64,000 nucleotides of DNA, from NCBI RefSeq assembly GCF_003991565.1, contig NZ_CP032819.1, positions 1,612,001 to 1,676,000 on the forward strand. Reading direction: 5' to 3'. Made by a program: the position numbers and the translations under genes. The DNA is from Butyricimonas faecalis. GTDB lineage: Bacteria > Bacteroidota > Bacteroidia > Bacteroidales > Marinifilaceae. The notes beneath the pieces are model-generated. The model was not told the origin of the DNA. It saw only the letters and a list, made by a program, of their open reading frames with translations, and made no database searches. Positions 39,461 through 49,286 of the stretch are shown piece by piece. Numbering within the stretch: the stretch's first letter is position 1; each line of letters begins with the position of its first letter.

Positions 39461-40349
39461 TATATCCATCATTACTATTAATTACAACGGTTTGGAAGAA
39501 ACCTGTCAACTCATTGAATCACTACAACAACACCCGCAAGATTGTTCGTACGAGCTGATCGTGGTTGACAATGGTTCCATTCGGGACGAAGCGTTACTTC
39601 TTCGAAAAAAATATCCGGAAGTTCTCCTCATTCGCAGCGAACAAAATGTAGGTTTTTCGGGAGGGAACAATTTGGGGATTCAAGCCGCAACAGGGAAAAG
39701 TATTTTCCTGCTAAATAACGACACCTTGATCACGGCCAACGACCTAAAGTATCTACACGAACGGTTGTATAGTTCTCCGAATATAGGTGCCGTAAGTCCG
39801 AAAATCAAATTTGCTTTTCCTCCCCGGCACATACAATTCGCGGGATTCACACCTTTAAGTAAATACACGTTACGCAATCGGGCGATCGGGTATAACGAAG
39901 CGGATGAAGGACAATTCGACACACCGCAAGAAACGAATTGTTTGCATGGAGCCGCCATGATGGTAAAACGAGAAGTCATCGAACGGGTCGGGATCATGCC
40001 GGAAATCTACTTCCTCTATTATGAAGAAATGGACTGGTGTACACAAATATCAAGACAAGGGTATCAATTATGGTACGAACCTCGTTGCACCATATACCAC
40101 AAAGAGAGCCGCAGTACCGGTAAGGATTCCCCGTTAAAAACATACTACCTCACCCGAAATCGCCTATTATACACTTGGCGCAACCGACAAGGAGGAATTC
40201 TCTATATATCTATACTATATCAGCTTTTAATGGCCAATCCTAAAAATATAGCGATACATCTACTACACGGCAGATCATTGCAGGCCAAGGCCATTTTCAA
40301 CGGGTGTAGGGATTTTTTTCAATTAAAACATAAAAGAGAAAATATATGA
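39444..40349 (+). CDS. GT2 glycosyltransferase (rhamnosyltransferase-like)
   Basis: A 301-residue GT-A enzyme. The N-terminal ISIITINYNGLEETCQLIESL and nucleotide site LLNNDTLIT (DxD equivalent NND) are typical of the WbbL/rhamnosyltransferase branch. A conserved 'CLHGAAMMVKREVIERVG' and 'EEMDWCTQISRQGY' acceptor region follow. Cytoplasmic and membrane-associated. The donor sugar is not certain. Confidence 0.87.
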   Translation: MNQRPDISIITINYNGLEETCQLIESLQQHPQDCSYELIVVDNGSIRDEALLLRKKYPEVLLIRSEQNVGFSGGNNLGIQAATGKSIFLLNNDTLITANDLKYLHERLYSSPNIGAVSPKIKFAFPPRHIQFAGFTPLSKYTLRNRAIGYNEADEGQFDTPQETNCLHGAAMMVKREVIERVGIMPEIYFLYYEEMDWCTQISRQGYQLWYEPRCTIYHKESRSTGKDSPLKTYYLTRNRLLYTWRNRQGGILYISILYQLLMANPKNIAIHLLHGRSLQAKAIFNGCRDFFQLKHKRENI

Positions 40350-41524
40350 ATATTCAGGAAGCGTTATACCTATTCGAGTATGTCTGTTGGATCCTTGCAA
40401 GTGTTGCCGTTGCATATCCTCTCATTTATTCTCTTGCCTCCCTAGGAACAAGAAAATCATATTACCCGACAGCCCATAAACAGCACAAATTTGTCGTCCT
40501 GTTCCCCGCTTATAAAGAGGATCGGGTTATCATTCCGGTCGTGGAGTCTTTCCTGCAACAACACTACCCGCAAGAGTTGTATAACGTGGTTGTCATATCG
40601 GATCACATGCAGGATTCAACAAACAAACGGTTGGCTCAACTCCCGATCACACTACTCCGGGCGAACTATGAAAACAGTTCGAAAGCGAAAGCATTGAATT
40701 TCGCCATGGACCACTTCGGACGAGATGAATTTGATGCCGTTGTTATTCTGGATGCGGATAACGTTGTCGATTCAAACTTTTTGACAGAGATCAACAAAGT
40801 CTTTGACGCCGGAGTACAGGCTATCCAGGCACACCGGACGGCCAAGAATCGGAACACGGATATCGCCGTTCTGGACGGCCTGAGTGAAGAGGTCAATAAC
40901 TCCATTTTCCGGCGCGGGCATGTAAGATTGGGGATATCTTCCGCCTTGATCGGTTCGGGAATGATATTCAACTACCCATGGTTTCATGACAACGTAAAAC
41001 ACCTCGTCACCACAGGGGAAGACAAGGAATTAGAAGTTTTATTGCTTAAACAGAGGATATTTATTGAATTTCTGGACGAAGTGTACGTGTATGACGAGAA
41101 GACACAAGGGGAGAAAGGATTTTACAACCAACGCCGTCGCTGGTTAGCTACCCAATTCGCTCAATGGGGGCGAGTCTTCAGGGATCTTCCCCGAGCCATT
41201 CTGTCCGGGAATATCGATTACAGCGATAAACTGATTCAATGGATGTTACCACCCCGTCTTATCCTATTCGGGGGAATCATCGTGATGGGATGTATCATGC
41301 AAATCATCGATTGGCCGCTTGCCTTGAAATGGTGGGCGTTATTTCTTATCATGGGAGTCACGTTGTGCCTCGCGATACCGAACAAACTGGTTGACGATCA
41401 ATTCAAAAAATCAATCAACAAGCTCCCCTTGTTATTTGTCATGATGGTAGTCAATTTATTCCGGATGAAGGGAATGAACAAGAAGTTCGTGAACACGAAA
41501 AAAAACGGATCCTCAACGTTATAA
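40346..41524 (+). CDS. GT2 membrane glycosyltransferase (processive type)
   Basis: A 392-residue enzyme with an N-terminal membrane helix (about 12-32) and C-terminal helices (about 305-365). Catalytic motifs are FVVLFPAYKED, ILDADNVVD (DxD), TGEDKELEVLL and QRRRWLATQF (the QxxRW motif of processive GT2 enzymes such as cellulose and hyaluronan synthases). It overlaps the previous gene by 4 bp. Whether it truly polymerises is not decidable. Confidence 0.87.
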   Translation: MNIQEALYLFEYVCWILASVAVAYPLIYSLASLGTRKSYYPTAHKQHKFVVLFPAYKEDRVIIPVVESFLQQHYPQELYNVVVISDHMQDSTNKRLAQLPITLLRANYENSSKAKALNFAMDHFGRDEFDAVVILDADNVVDSNFLTEINKVFDAGVQAIQAHRTAKNRNTDIAVLDGLSEEVNNSIFRRGHVRLGISSALIGSGMIFNYPWFHDNVKHLVTTGEDKELEVLLLKQRIFIEFLDEVYVYDEKTQGEKGFYNQRRRWLATQFAQWGRVFRDLPRAILSGNIDYSDKLIQWMLPPRLILFGGIIVMGCIMQIIDWPLALKWWALFLIMGVTLCLAIPNKLVDDQFKKSINKLPLLFVMMVVNLFRMKGMNKKFVNTKKNGSSTL

Positions 41525-41534
41525 AAATACCTCC

Positions 41535-42692
41535 ATGAAAATAGCCATTGAAGCACAACGCATTTTTCGCACGAATAAACACGGGATGGATTTTGTTGCT
41601 CTCGAAACCATTCGAGAACTGCAAAAAATAGATCACACCCATGAATACTACATACTGGTTGCCCCGGGAGAGGATCATTGCCTGGAAGAATCTCCCAACT
41701 TCCATATCGTAGAAATAAAATGCCCGACCTATCCGCTATGGGAACAAGTAGCCTTACCACTAGCCATTCGCCACATAAAACCGGATATCGTGCATTGCAC
41801 GAGTAACACGGCTCCATTATGCTGTCCGGCACAGCTTGTCCTCACGTTACATGACATTATATTTTTAGAGAAAAGAGTACACAATAACAGGTCCATGTAC
41901 CAAAACATGGGGTGGTACTATCGTCGTTTTGTTGTCCCCCGGATACTAAAAAAATGCAAACAGATCATTACCGTGTCGCAATTCGAATGTCATCGGATTC
42001 AGGCAACATTGCATCTGCCGGAAGAACAAATTATTGCCATACACAATGGTTTCAGCGAACGTTTCCATCCGCTGGATTCGGTTTACGACATCACGAAAAA
42101 ATACATCCCTGCCCAAGAATATTTATTTTTCTTGGGGAATACCGATCCTAAAAAAAATACGCCACGCACGTTAAAGGCGTACAGCGTATACGTACAACAA
42201 TCTGCCCACCCGTTACCCCTGTTAATTGCTGATTTGAAAGAAGAAATTATCCATCAAATATTAAAACAGGAGGGCATCGAAAATATCAAAAACATGCTCT
42301 ATTCTCCGGGCTATATCCCCCATTCTGATTTGCCCGCCATATACAATGGCGCCCGGACTTTCCTCTACACGTCCCTACGGGAAAGTTTTGGAATCCCTCT
42401 TTTGGAAGCCATGGCGTGTGGAACTCCGGTTATTACTTCCAACACCTCGGCCATCCCGGAAATTGCGGGAGACGGAGCGATATTAGTTGATCCACTAGAC
42501 GCAAATGCCATCGCCCGAGAATTGCTCAAACTGGAAACAGATCTCTCCTACCGGAATCAACAAATTGCATACGGTTTGGAAAGAAGTAAACTATTCTCCT
42601 GGCAACACACGGCAGAACAATTACTGAAAATATATGAATCAATATACGATGAAAAGAACGTTATGAACGATTATCATATACAACCTCACTAG
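41535..42692 (+). CDS. GT4 glycosyltransferase
   Basis: A 385-residue GT-B enzyme. The donor-site block SLRESFGIPLLEAMACGTPVI (cut here) and the following NTSAIPEIAGDGAILVDP carry the EX7E motif of GT4. The N-terminal half is the acceptor domain, with 'DIVHCTSNTAPL' and 'LTLHDI'. Similar enzymes transfer mannose or glucose. About 95 bp without a gene follow before the acyltransferase, a small break in the operon. Confidence 0.9.
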   Translation: MKIAIEAQRIFRTNKHGMDFVALETIRELQKIDHTHEYYILVAPGEDHCLEESPNFHIVEIKCPTYPLWEQVALPLAIRHIKPDIVHCTSNTAPLCCPAQLVLTLHDIIFLEKRVHNNRSMYQNMGWYYRRFVVPRILKKCKQIITVSQFECHRIQATLHLPEEQIIAIHNGFSERFHPLDSVYDITKKYIPAQEYLFFLGNTDPKKNTPRTLKAYSVYVQQSAHPLPLLIADLKEEIIHQILKQEGIENIKNMLYSPGYIPHSDLPAIYNGARTFLYTSLRESFGIPLLEAMACGTPVITSNTSAIPEIAGDGAILVDPLDANAIARELLKLETDLSYRNQQIAYGLERSKLFSWQHTAEQLLKIYESIYDEKNVMNDYHIQPH

Positions 42693-42787
42693 AATGGATT
42701 AAAGAAAGCAATGCATCCGGATGTTAGAGCATAGCAAGAAGTAAAAATGAACCCCTACTAAAGGTCAAATTAATAAATACACCAATA

Positions 42788-43432
42788 ATGATTGATAGAC
42801 TAAAAGCAATAATAAAAAGAAATGACCACATTAGAAAATTCATTTTGTGGTCTATCACGCCTTCTAATAATCCTTACCCCCGCTTTTGGATCAAATGGTT
42901 TATAAACCCTTTTATACATAAAAAAGGGCAAGGAGCTATCATTCGAAAAAGAAGATCACGTATTGATGTATTCCCGTGGAACCAGTTTATTGTAGGTAAA
43001 AATAGTCTCATCGAAGACTTTACAACGATAAATAACGGGGCTGGGCATATCATTATCGGGAATAATTCTCGTGTTGGAATTGGTTCCGTAATTATAGGTC
43101 CTGTACGTTTGGGAAATAAAGTAGGATTAGGTCAACATGTTTTTATTTCGGGTTTCAACCATGGGTATGAAGATGGGGAGCGAGATTCTAATGAACAGCC
43201 ATTAGTGAAAAAAGAGGTTATTATTGACGATGAATCCCATATCGGGGCCAACTCTGTCATTGTTGCAGGAGTTCATATCGGTAAAAGATGTCAAATTGGT
43301 GCCGGAAGTGTCGTTACCAAGAATATTCCGGATTATTCTGTTGCCGTGGGTAACCCGGCCAAGATTATCAAACAATACAATTTTCAGAAAAGAGTATGGG
43401 AAGATTTAAATAATAAAACAATGAACTTATGA
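42788..43432 (+). CDS. Left-handed beta-helix acyltransferase
   Basis: A 214-residue protein with hexapeptide repeats from about residue 75 (IIGNNSRVGIGSVIIGPVRLG) to a typical end GAGSVVTKNIPDYSVAVGNPAK. It resembles WcaF/LbH O-acetyltransferases acting on exopolysaccharide sugars with acetyl-CoA. From here to about 45.7 kb the DNA is visibly richer in A and T than the flanking glycosyltransferases, suggesting separate acquisition. Confidence 0.88.
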   Translation: MIDRLKAIIKRNDHIRKFILWSITPSNNPYPRFWIKWFINPFIHKKGQGAIIRKRRSRIDVFPWNQFIVGKNSLIEDFTTINNGAGHIIIGNNSRVGIGSVIIGPVRLGNKVGLGQHVFISGFNHGYEDGERDSNEQPLVKKEVIIDDESHIGANSVIVAGVHIGKRCQIGAGSVVTKNIPDYSVAVGNPAKIIKQYNFQKRVWEDLNNKTMNL

Positions 43433-44253
43433 GAACTCGTACACCAAAAGACAGATGGGATCTGAACATCTGTAAACACGATCGGGTATTAGAAATCGGT
43501 TCTGGGCATAATCCTCTCTATCGTTCTAATGTGATTGTTGATAAATACATCGATAATAATACGCACCGATGCGGAGATATAAAAATCTTTCCTCATCAAC
43601 ATTTTGTACATGCAGATGGAGAACACCTGCCCTTCAAAAACAAAGAATTTGATTACGTGATCTGTAATCAAGTTTTGGAGCATGTAGACAACCCTCAACT
43701 ATTTATTCAAGAGATTTGTAGAGTAGGTAAACGTGGATACATAGAAACTCCCAGTCTTATAGGAGAATTTCTATTCCCTAAAGAATCACACCAATGGGTT
43801 ATTCTTGACATCAATGATAAACTGGTTTTATACAAGAAAGAACTCATGCCCGGAAATTATAAAAATAACTACGGAGAACTATTTCTTAATTATTTACCTT
43901 ATCAATCATTACCATATAAATTATTAAAACTAACAGAAGGGGATCTGATGATCAATCGCTACGAATGGAAAGACGAAATCAATATTATCGTAAACCCTCA
44001 AGATGATTATTATCTCCCTTTTTTCACACAAAAATGGGATCGGAATATGGTTGAAAAGCTATTCCCGCCTCGCCATGTTTATCACGAACTAAAAGCGATA
44101 TGCGATGCCATAAGCCACATTATAAAAATAAAATTACTTGAATCATTACACAAAAACAGGAAACTTCAAACATTGGAAGAGCATTTACAACCGCACAACA
44201 CTCTTTCACAAAGAAATTCAAGAAGTACACACGAAAACAACAAAATGCAATGA
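43429..44253 (+). CDS. Class I SAM-dependent methyltransferase
   Basis: A 274-residue protein. SAM motif I is VLEIGSGHNPLY, post-I is VIVDKYI, and motif III/IV is HADGEHLPFKNKEFDYVICNQVLEHV cut short. This is the Methyltransf_11 pattern. The C-terminal ~150 residues are specific and lack known motifs. Likely methylates a sugar of the exopolysaccharide. It overlaps neighbours on both sides by 4 bp. Confidence 0.85.
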   Translation: MRTRTPKDRWDLNICKHDRVLEIGSGHNPLYRSNVIVDKYIDNNTHRCGDIKIFPHQHFVHADGEHLPFKNKEFDYVICNQVLEHVDNPQLFIQEICRVGKRGYIETPSLIGEFLFPKESHQWVILDINDKLVLYKKELMPGNYKNNYGELFLNYLPYQSLPYKLLKLTEGDLMINRYEWKDEINIIVNPQDDYYLPFFTQKWDRNMVEKLFPPRHVYHELKAICDAISHIIKIKLLESLHKNRKLQTLEEHLQPHNTLSQRNSRSTHENNKMQ

Positions 44254-45179
44254 AACCAGTTAAAGTAAGCGTGATTATCCCCGTGTATAATACTGAATTA
44301 TATGTAAGGCAAACGATTCAATCCATACTAGGGCAAACGTTATACGATATAGAAATTATTACCGTCAATGATGGCTCAACGGATAATAGTCTATCCATTC
44401 TCTCGGAATTAGCCAAGCAAGACAATAGGATAAAAATATTCACTCATAGCAATCAAGGGTTGTCAGTATCCCGTAATGTCGGGATTGAAAAAGCATCGGG
44501 AGAGTTCATTTACTTCATGGATAGTGACGATCTTTTGGATCATGATACTTTAGAAATTTGTTACCAGAAATGTACCTCAGAACAATTAGATTTCGTCTTT
44601 TTCGATGCAGAAAGTTTCTGTGAAGAAAACATCACCCTAAGAAATTATCCGTATCAGCGCAATTTACAAATAGAAGATAAAGTTTGGACGGGTATCGAAT
44701 TATTAGAAATACAAGACGGTACGGGTAATTTTCGGACATCAGCTTGCCTTAGCTTTACCCGTTTAAGTTTTCTGCAGGAAAATAACATTCGGTTTTACCC
44801 TCATATTATTCACGAAGACGAATTATATACTGCCCGGTTATATTTAAACGCTACACGGGTAAAATATATTCAACAAACTTTTTTCAAAAGACGTGTAAGA
44901 ACGGATTCGATCACTACCCGCCCGTTTTCCATCAAAAATATTCAAGGATATTTCACCGTGGCAAATGAATTAATGAATCACAATGACTCTCCGACGACAA
45001 CAAAAGAAATCATAAACCATCATCTGTCTAAAATGCTCAATGCAGCCATACGGAATGCATTCAAGCTACCTGTAAAAGAACGTCTTTACATTGCTTGGTA
45101 CGCTGTAATAAACTATTGGGAGTTTGTAAACTGCAAAACCATCGGCATTCTATTATTCAAATCCTTACTTAAAAATTAA
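44250..45179 (+). CDS. GT2 glycosyltransferase
   Basis: A 309-residue GT-A enzyme with VSVIIPVYNTELYVRQTIQSIL at the N-terminus, NDGSTDNS, and YFMDSDDLLD (DxD). The acceptor region carries HEDELYTARLYL. This matches the WcaA/EpsJ-like branch. Low GC and A-rich codon use are shared with the neighbouring acyltransferase and methyltransferase. Confidence 0.9.
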   Translation: MKPVKVSVIIPVYNTELYVRQTIQSILGQTLYDIEIITVNDGSTDNSLSILSELAKQDNRIKIFTHSNQGLSVSRNVGIEKASGEFIYFMDSDDLLDHDTLEICYQKCTSEQLDFVFFDAESFCEENITLRNYPYQRNLQIEDKVWTGIELLEIQDGTGNFRTSACLSFTRLSFLQENNIRFYPHIIHEDELYTARLYLNATRVKYIQQTFFKRRVRTDSITTRPFSIKNIQGYFTVANELMNHNDSPTTTKEIINHHLSKMLNAAIRNAFKLPVKERLYIAWYAVINYWEFVNCKTIGILLFKSLLKN

Positions 45180-45206
45180 AATACTGAATACAAATAATTT
45201 AATATC

Positions 45207-45677
45207 ATGAAAGAACATTATTCATTAGAAACACAATACCTTATAGCTGCTCAAACAATAAAAACAGCCATTCTACAAAGCCAATACCAAGCAGTAAAAC
45301 TTGTCAATAAAGAACAATTGAGTTTGTATTATGGAGTTGGACGCTATATCTCTCAAAGCTCCCGAAATAAATACTGGGGAACCGGCGCGATCCCTTATAT
45401 CAGTAATAAACTACATAAAGAACTACCTGGTTTAAGAGGATTTTCGGAAACGAATATTCGTCTAATGCGCATTTTTTATGAAGAATGGAAAATACTTGAT
45501 GAAAATTCATCAGTCGTAACTGATGAATTACAACTACCTAATAATAAAACCAATACAAATTCATCAGTTACAATTGACAATTTATCGATATTACAAAATA
45601 CAGCTAATGAAATCCAACTATTAATAAGACCAAAACTCAAAAACTTCCCTATAGAAGAATTAAAAAAACTATTATGA
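45207..45677 (+). CDS. Orphan DUF1016 (YhcG) N-terminal domain protein
   Basis: A 156-residue protein. Residues 20-100 match the YhcG/DUF1016 N-terminal domain pattern: LVNKEQLSLYYGVGRYIS, then YISNKLHKELPGLRGFSETN and IRLMRIFYEEW. The PDDEXK nuclease domain that normally follows is missing. The protein instead has a Ser/Thr/Asn-rich stretch and stops with an ATGA overlap to the flippase gene. It is an odd guest inside an exopolysaccharide operon, either a truncated nuclease relic or a repurposed DNA/protein-binding domain. Confidence 0.75.
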   Translation: MKEHYSLETQYLIAAQTIKTAILQSQYQAVKLVNKEQLSLYYGVGRYISQSSRNKYWGTGAIPYISNKLHKELPGLRGFSETNIRLMRIFYEEWKILDENSSVVTDELQLPNNKTNTNSSVTIDNLSILQNTANEIQLLIRPKLKNFPIEELKKLL

Positions 45678-47113
45678 GTTCGATTAAAAAAGACCTACTC
45701 TCCGGAGTATTCTACACGGCCATTGCAAAATACTCTGGGATACTCGTTTCATTGGTTATTGCCGGAGTTCTTGCCAGGCTAATATCCCCGGATAAATTCG
45801 GTATCGTGGCCGTGGTAACGGTTATCACTTTTTTCTTCAGCATATTCAGTGATCTGGGAATCGGAGCGGCTATCATACAAAACAAGGAACTCCAACAAAA
45901 AGATCTCAATCATCTGTTCTCGTTTACCGTATGGAGCGGATGTATCTTAACGCTATTATTTTTTCTTTGCTCGTGGCCTATTTCCTTTTTCTACGAAGAA
46001 CCGAGTATGAGGACAGTTACTCAATTATTAGCCATAAATCTTTTCTTCGCATCCGTAAACATTGTCCCCAATGCCTTGTTGTATAAAGCGAAAGCATTCA
46101 AATTCCTTGCCTGGAGAAGTCTCGGTGTGCAAATAATCGGAGGAGTAATTGCCATTCTGGCTGCTCTTGGCGGCGCAGGACTCTATGCATTGATCATAAA
46201 CCCCATTCTTTCCAGTATCCTATTATTTATCATATCTTATCGAAAATATCCTCAAACATTAGAAATGACTTGGGGGCTTCCCTCCATCCGGAAAATATTC
46301 AAGTTCTCGGCTTATCAATTCATGTTCAATATCATCAACTATTTCAGTCGAAATCTCGACAAGCTCCTCATCGGAAAATACATGGGGATGTCGCCTTTGG
46401 GATATTACGAAAAATCATACCGGCTGATGATGCTCCCTTTACAAAATATCGCCCATGTTATCACTCCCGTGATGCACCCCATCTTTTCAGACTACCAGCA
46501 TGACTTAAATCACCTGGCAAGTGCATACGAAAAAATCATCCGTTTACTGGCTTTCATCGGATTGCCATTATCCGTTTTCCTTTGGTTCTCGGCACGTGAA
46601 ATCACCCTGATCGTATTCGGAGAACAATGGCTACCCTCCGTGTCCATATTCCAAATATTATCCATTTCTGTCGGGATACAAATCATCATGTCCACCTCCG
46701 GTTCCATCTTCCAAGCCTCCAACGATACCAGAAGCCTGTTCCTATGTGGGGTATTCTCCTCGATCATCAACGTGACAGGTATATGTGTCGGATTGTTCAT
46801 TTTCCAAACACTGGATGCCGTGGCCTGGTGTATCACCATCACGTTTTCAATCAGTTTCCTTCAATGCTATTACCAAATGTATCACATCACCTTTCGTCGT
46901 TCCATCCTTCATTTGGGCAAACAACTTCTCTCTCCTATTTTACTTGGCGGCATCGTATTCCTTACACTATTTTTAGTTACCCCTTTCATAACCTCATATT
47001 CACTATTCATCAATTTGATCATAAAATCGGTTGTTTTTATAGGGATAGATTCAATCTATATGCATATCACGAAAGAATACAATTTAGTAAAACTGTTTAA
47101 ACTCAAAGCATGA
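45674..47113 (+). CDS. Wzx-type polysaccharide flippase (PST family)
   Basis: A 479-residue MOP-superfamily protein with about 12-14 membrane segments. The N-terminus (SGVFYTAIAKYSGILVSLV) and the motif 'VARLISPDKFGIVAVV'-like region are typical of the WzxC/PST branch. A conserved 'NIINYFSRNLDKLLIGKYMG' stretch occurs near residue 220. It flips lipid-linked repeat units across the inner membrane. Overlaps both neighbours by 4 bp. Confidence 0.92.
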   Translation: MSSIKKDLLSGVFYTAIAKYSGILVSLVIAGVLARLISPDKFGIVAVVTVITFFFSIFSDLGIGAAIIQNKELQQKDLNHLFSFTVWSGCILTLLFFLCSWPISFFYEEPSMRTVTQLLAINLFFASVNIVPNALLYKAKAFKFLAWRSLGVQIIGGVIAILAALGGAGLYALIINPILSSILLFIISYRKYPQTLEMTWGLPSIRKIFKFSAYQFMFNIINYFSRNLDKLLIGKYMGMSPLGYYEKSYRLMMLPLQNIAHVITPVMHPIFSDYQHDLNHLASAYEKIIRLLAFIGLPLSVFLWFSAREITLIVFGEQWLPSVSIFQILSISVGIQIIMSTSGSIFQASNDTRSLFLCGVFSSIINVTGICVGLFIFQTLDAVAWCITITFSISFLQCYYQMYHITFRRSILHLGKQLLSPILLGGIVFLTLFLVTPFITSYSLFINLIIKSVVFIGIDSIYMHITKEYNLVKLFKLKA

Positions 47114-48243
47114 AAGCACTATTTCTCACGTTCCATGGCTTTCACGCCACCAATGGAATTAGCAAAAAAATCCACTATCAAGTACGAGCTCTCGAGGCTA
47201 ACGGGGTAGAAACACATCTCTGTTACTTATCGGAAAAACAAGGGATAAAATACCGCCTGGTGGATCAAGAGATTTTAGCCGATTACGGAGGGGGAATAAA
47301 AGGAAAGCTATACAAACGTTTTGAATTCCATTCGGTGCTCCACTATATCATTAAAAATCAAATCAATCTGGTATATATCCGCTCTGACCATAATGCCAAT
47401 CCATTCACGATCAGGTTAGCGCGTAAAATAAAAAAAGCAGGTATTCACATGGTCATGGAGATCCCCACATACCCGTACGATCAAGAATACGTTTCCTTCA
47501 ATAGGAAAATACAATTACTTGTTGACCAATGCTTCAGGAAGCGACTTGCCAAATACGTGGATCGAATCATCACCTTCTCCAATTACAAAACGATATTTGG
47601 AACTCCCACCATCCAAATATCTAACGGAATTGATTTTGATGACATCCCGATGAAACAACACGTAAACGACACTTCTCAAGAAATTCATCTCATCGGTGTT
47701 GCCGAAATACACTTTTGGCATGGATTTGACCGTTTATTAAAAGGCCTTGTCAATTACTATAACACATCTCCTCAATATAAAGTATATTTCCACATTATCG
47801 GAGATTTTTTCACTCAAAGAGAACGAGAAGAATGCATGTCCATCGTCAAAGAAAACCATTTGGCCCCTTATGTCATTTTGCATGGACGCCAAACGGGAAA
47901 AGATCTTGACCTGCTCTTTGAGCAATGCGATTTCGGAATCGGCAGCCTAGGACGTCATCGCAGCGGAATCACCCATATTAAAACACTTAAAAACAGGGAA
48001 TACGCGGCCAGAGGCATCCCTTTCGTATATTCCGAAATAGATGACGATTTTGAAAACATGCCTTATATCATGAAAATTCCAGCAGATGAAAGTATTGTAA
48101 ACATAACAACCATATTGTCGTTTTATAACCAACTGCATGCAACACCGCAAACGATAAGAAACTCCATCCAATCACTTTCATGGAACAATCAAATGAAGAA
48201 AGTCATCGATGCTATTATAAAGGCAAAAAATGAAACCTTCTAA
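47110..48243 (+). CDS. GT4-like glycosyltransferase, divergent
   Basis: A 377-residue GT-B protein. The N-terminal FLTFHGFHATNGISKKIHYQ loop and the central HLIGVAEIHFWHGFDRLLKGL are GT4-like. The C-terminal site GIGSLGRHRSGITHIKTLKN, then YAARGIPFVYSE, lacks the usual EX7E spacing. The end retains 'NIT...SWNNQMKKVIDAI', typical of GT4 tails. The sugar is unknown. Confidence 0.75.
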   Translation: MKALFLTFHGFHATNGISKKIHYQVRALEANGVETHLCYLSEKQGIKYRLVDQEILADYGGGIKGKLYKRFEFHSVLHYIIKNQINLVYIRSDHNANPFTIRLARKIKKAGIHMVMEIPTYPYDQEYVSFNRKIQLLVDQCFRKRLAKYVDRIITFSNYKTIFGTPTIQISNGIDFDDIPMKQHVNDTSQEIHLIGVAEIHFWHGFDRLLKGLVNYYNTSPQYKVYFHIIGDFFTQREREECMSIVKENHLAPYVILHGRQTGKDLDLLFEQCDFGIGSLGRHRSGITHIKTLKNREYAARGIPFVYSEIDDDFENMPYIMKIPADESIVNITTILSFYNQLHATPQTIRNSIQSLSWNNQMKKVIDAIIKAKNETF

Positions 48244-48320
48244 CTTAATTCAAAACGAAAATATTTTAAAAATAAATGGGACCATTCTCTACAAAAATCA
48301 TTAACTAATAACAACAAATC

Positions 48321-49181
48321 ATGACCTGGTACAAAAAATATCTTTCAGTATATGAACAACCATTACAGGAAGCACCGCAAGAAATTATTCGTGAAATAAA
48401 AACAAAGATTGAAAAACTACAAAGTGATACACCTTTAGTTTCAGTAGTCATTATCGCGTACAATGAAGAAAAACATCTGCTTGCAAATCTTTGGTCGCTA
48501 AGTGATAGCGAATGTCAATACCCGATGGAGATTATTGGCGTGGATAATGACTCTTCCGACAAAACAGCCGAAATCTTCAAAATGACCGGAGTTCCTTATT
48601 ACACGGAATATGAACATAGTTGCGGATATGCCCGCCGTTGCGGTTTAAACCATGCCCGAGGGAAATATTATATTTGCATTGATTCTGACACCATGTATCC
48701 CAAAAAGTACATTGAAACACTTGTCAAAACGCTAGAAAAACCCGATACCGTTGCCGTTTCCTCGCTTTGGAGTTATATTCCGGATAAACAACATCCTTGG
48801 CTAGCCGTAAAAATCTACGAATTTTTACGGGATCTCCATTTACTCTTGCAATCTTTCAAACGCCCGGAACTCAGCGTGAGAGGACTCGTATTTGCTTACC
48901 GAATCGAACACGGTCGTCAAGTCGGTTATCGAGTAGAAATCAAACGCGGTGAAGACGGCTCCATGGCATTTGCACTGAAGAAATATGGCAAAATTCGTTT
49001 TATCCGCTCGCGTAAAGCCCGTGCTGTCACGGGGTATGGCACGGTAGGTGCAAACGGTTCATTTTTTAATAGTTTTAAAATAAGAGCCTTGAAAGCATTA
49101 AAAAATGCAGGAAACCTGTTTACCAAAAAAGAAGAATACAAAGACGAGGAATCCAATTTAATAGATAAACCTCGGCATTAA
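48321..49181 (+). CDS. GT2 glycosyltransferase
   Basis: A 286-residue GT-A protein with VSVVIIAYNEEKHLLANLWSL, then VDNDSSDKTAEI, and YYICIDSDTMYPKKY (DxD). The C-terminal third is basic, with HGRQVGYRVEIKRGEDGSMA, and ends in a Lys/Glu-rich tail. It starts 77 bp after the GT4 gene and probably belongs to the same locus. Confidence 0.87.
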   Translation: MTWYKKYLSVYEQPLQEAPQEIIREIKTKIEKLQSDTPLVSVVIIAYNEEKHLLANLWSLSDSECQYPMEIIGVDNDSSDKTAEIFKMTGVPYYTEYEHSCGYARRCGLNHARGKYYICIDSDTMYPKKYIETLVKTLEKPDTVAVSSLWSYIPDKQHPWLAVKIYEFLRDLHLLLQSFKRPELSVRGLVFAYRIEHGRQVGYRVEIKRGEDGSMAFALKKYGKIRFIRSRKARAVTGYGTVGANGSFFNSFKIRALKALKNAGNLFTKKEEYKDEESNLIDKPRH

Positions 49182-49237
49182 ACATCACCAAACAATGAAA
49201 TTTTAAAAATAATACAATAAAATCACACCGATATTGC

Positions 49238-49245
49238 TATATTTG
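49238..49245 (+). promoter_or_regulatory. -7 promoter box (TATATTTG) before the EEP-family gene
   Basis: TATATTTG, 42 bp upstream of the ATG. It suggests that the last two host genes of the locus have their own promoter. Confidence 0.55.
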
Positions 49246-49286
49246 CATAATATTTTCGACCCCACTTATTTAATAAATTGTAAAAA

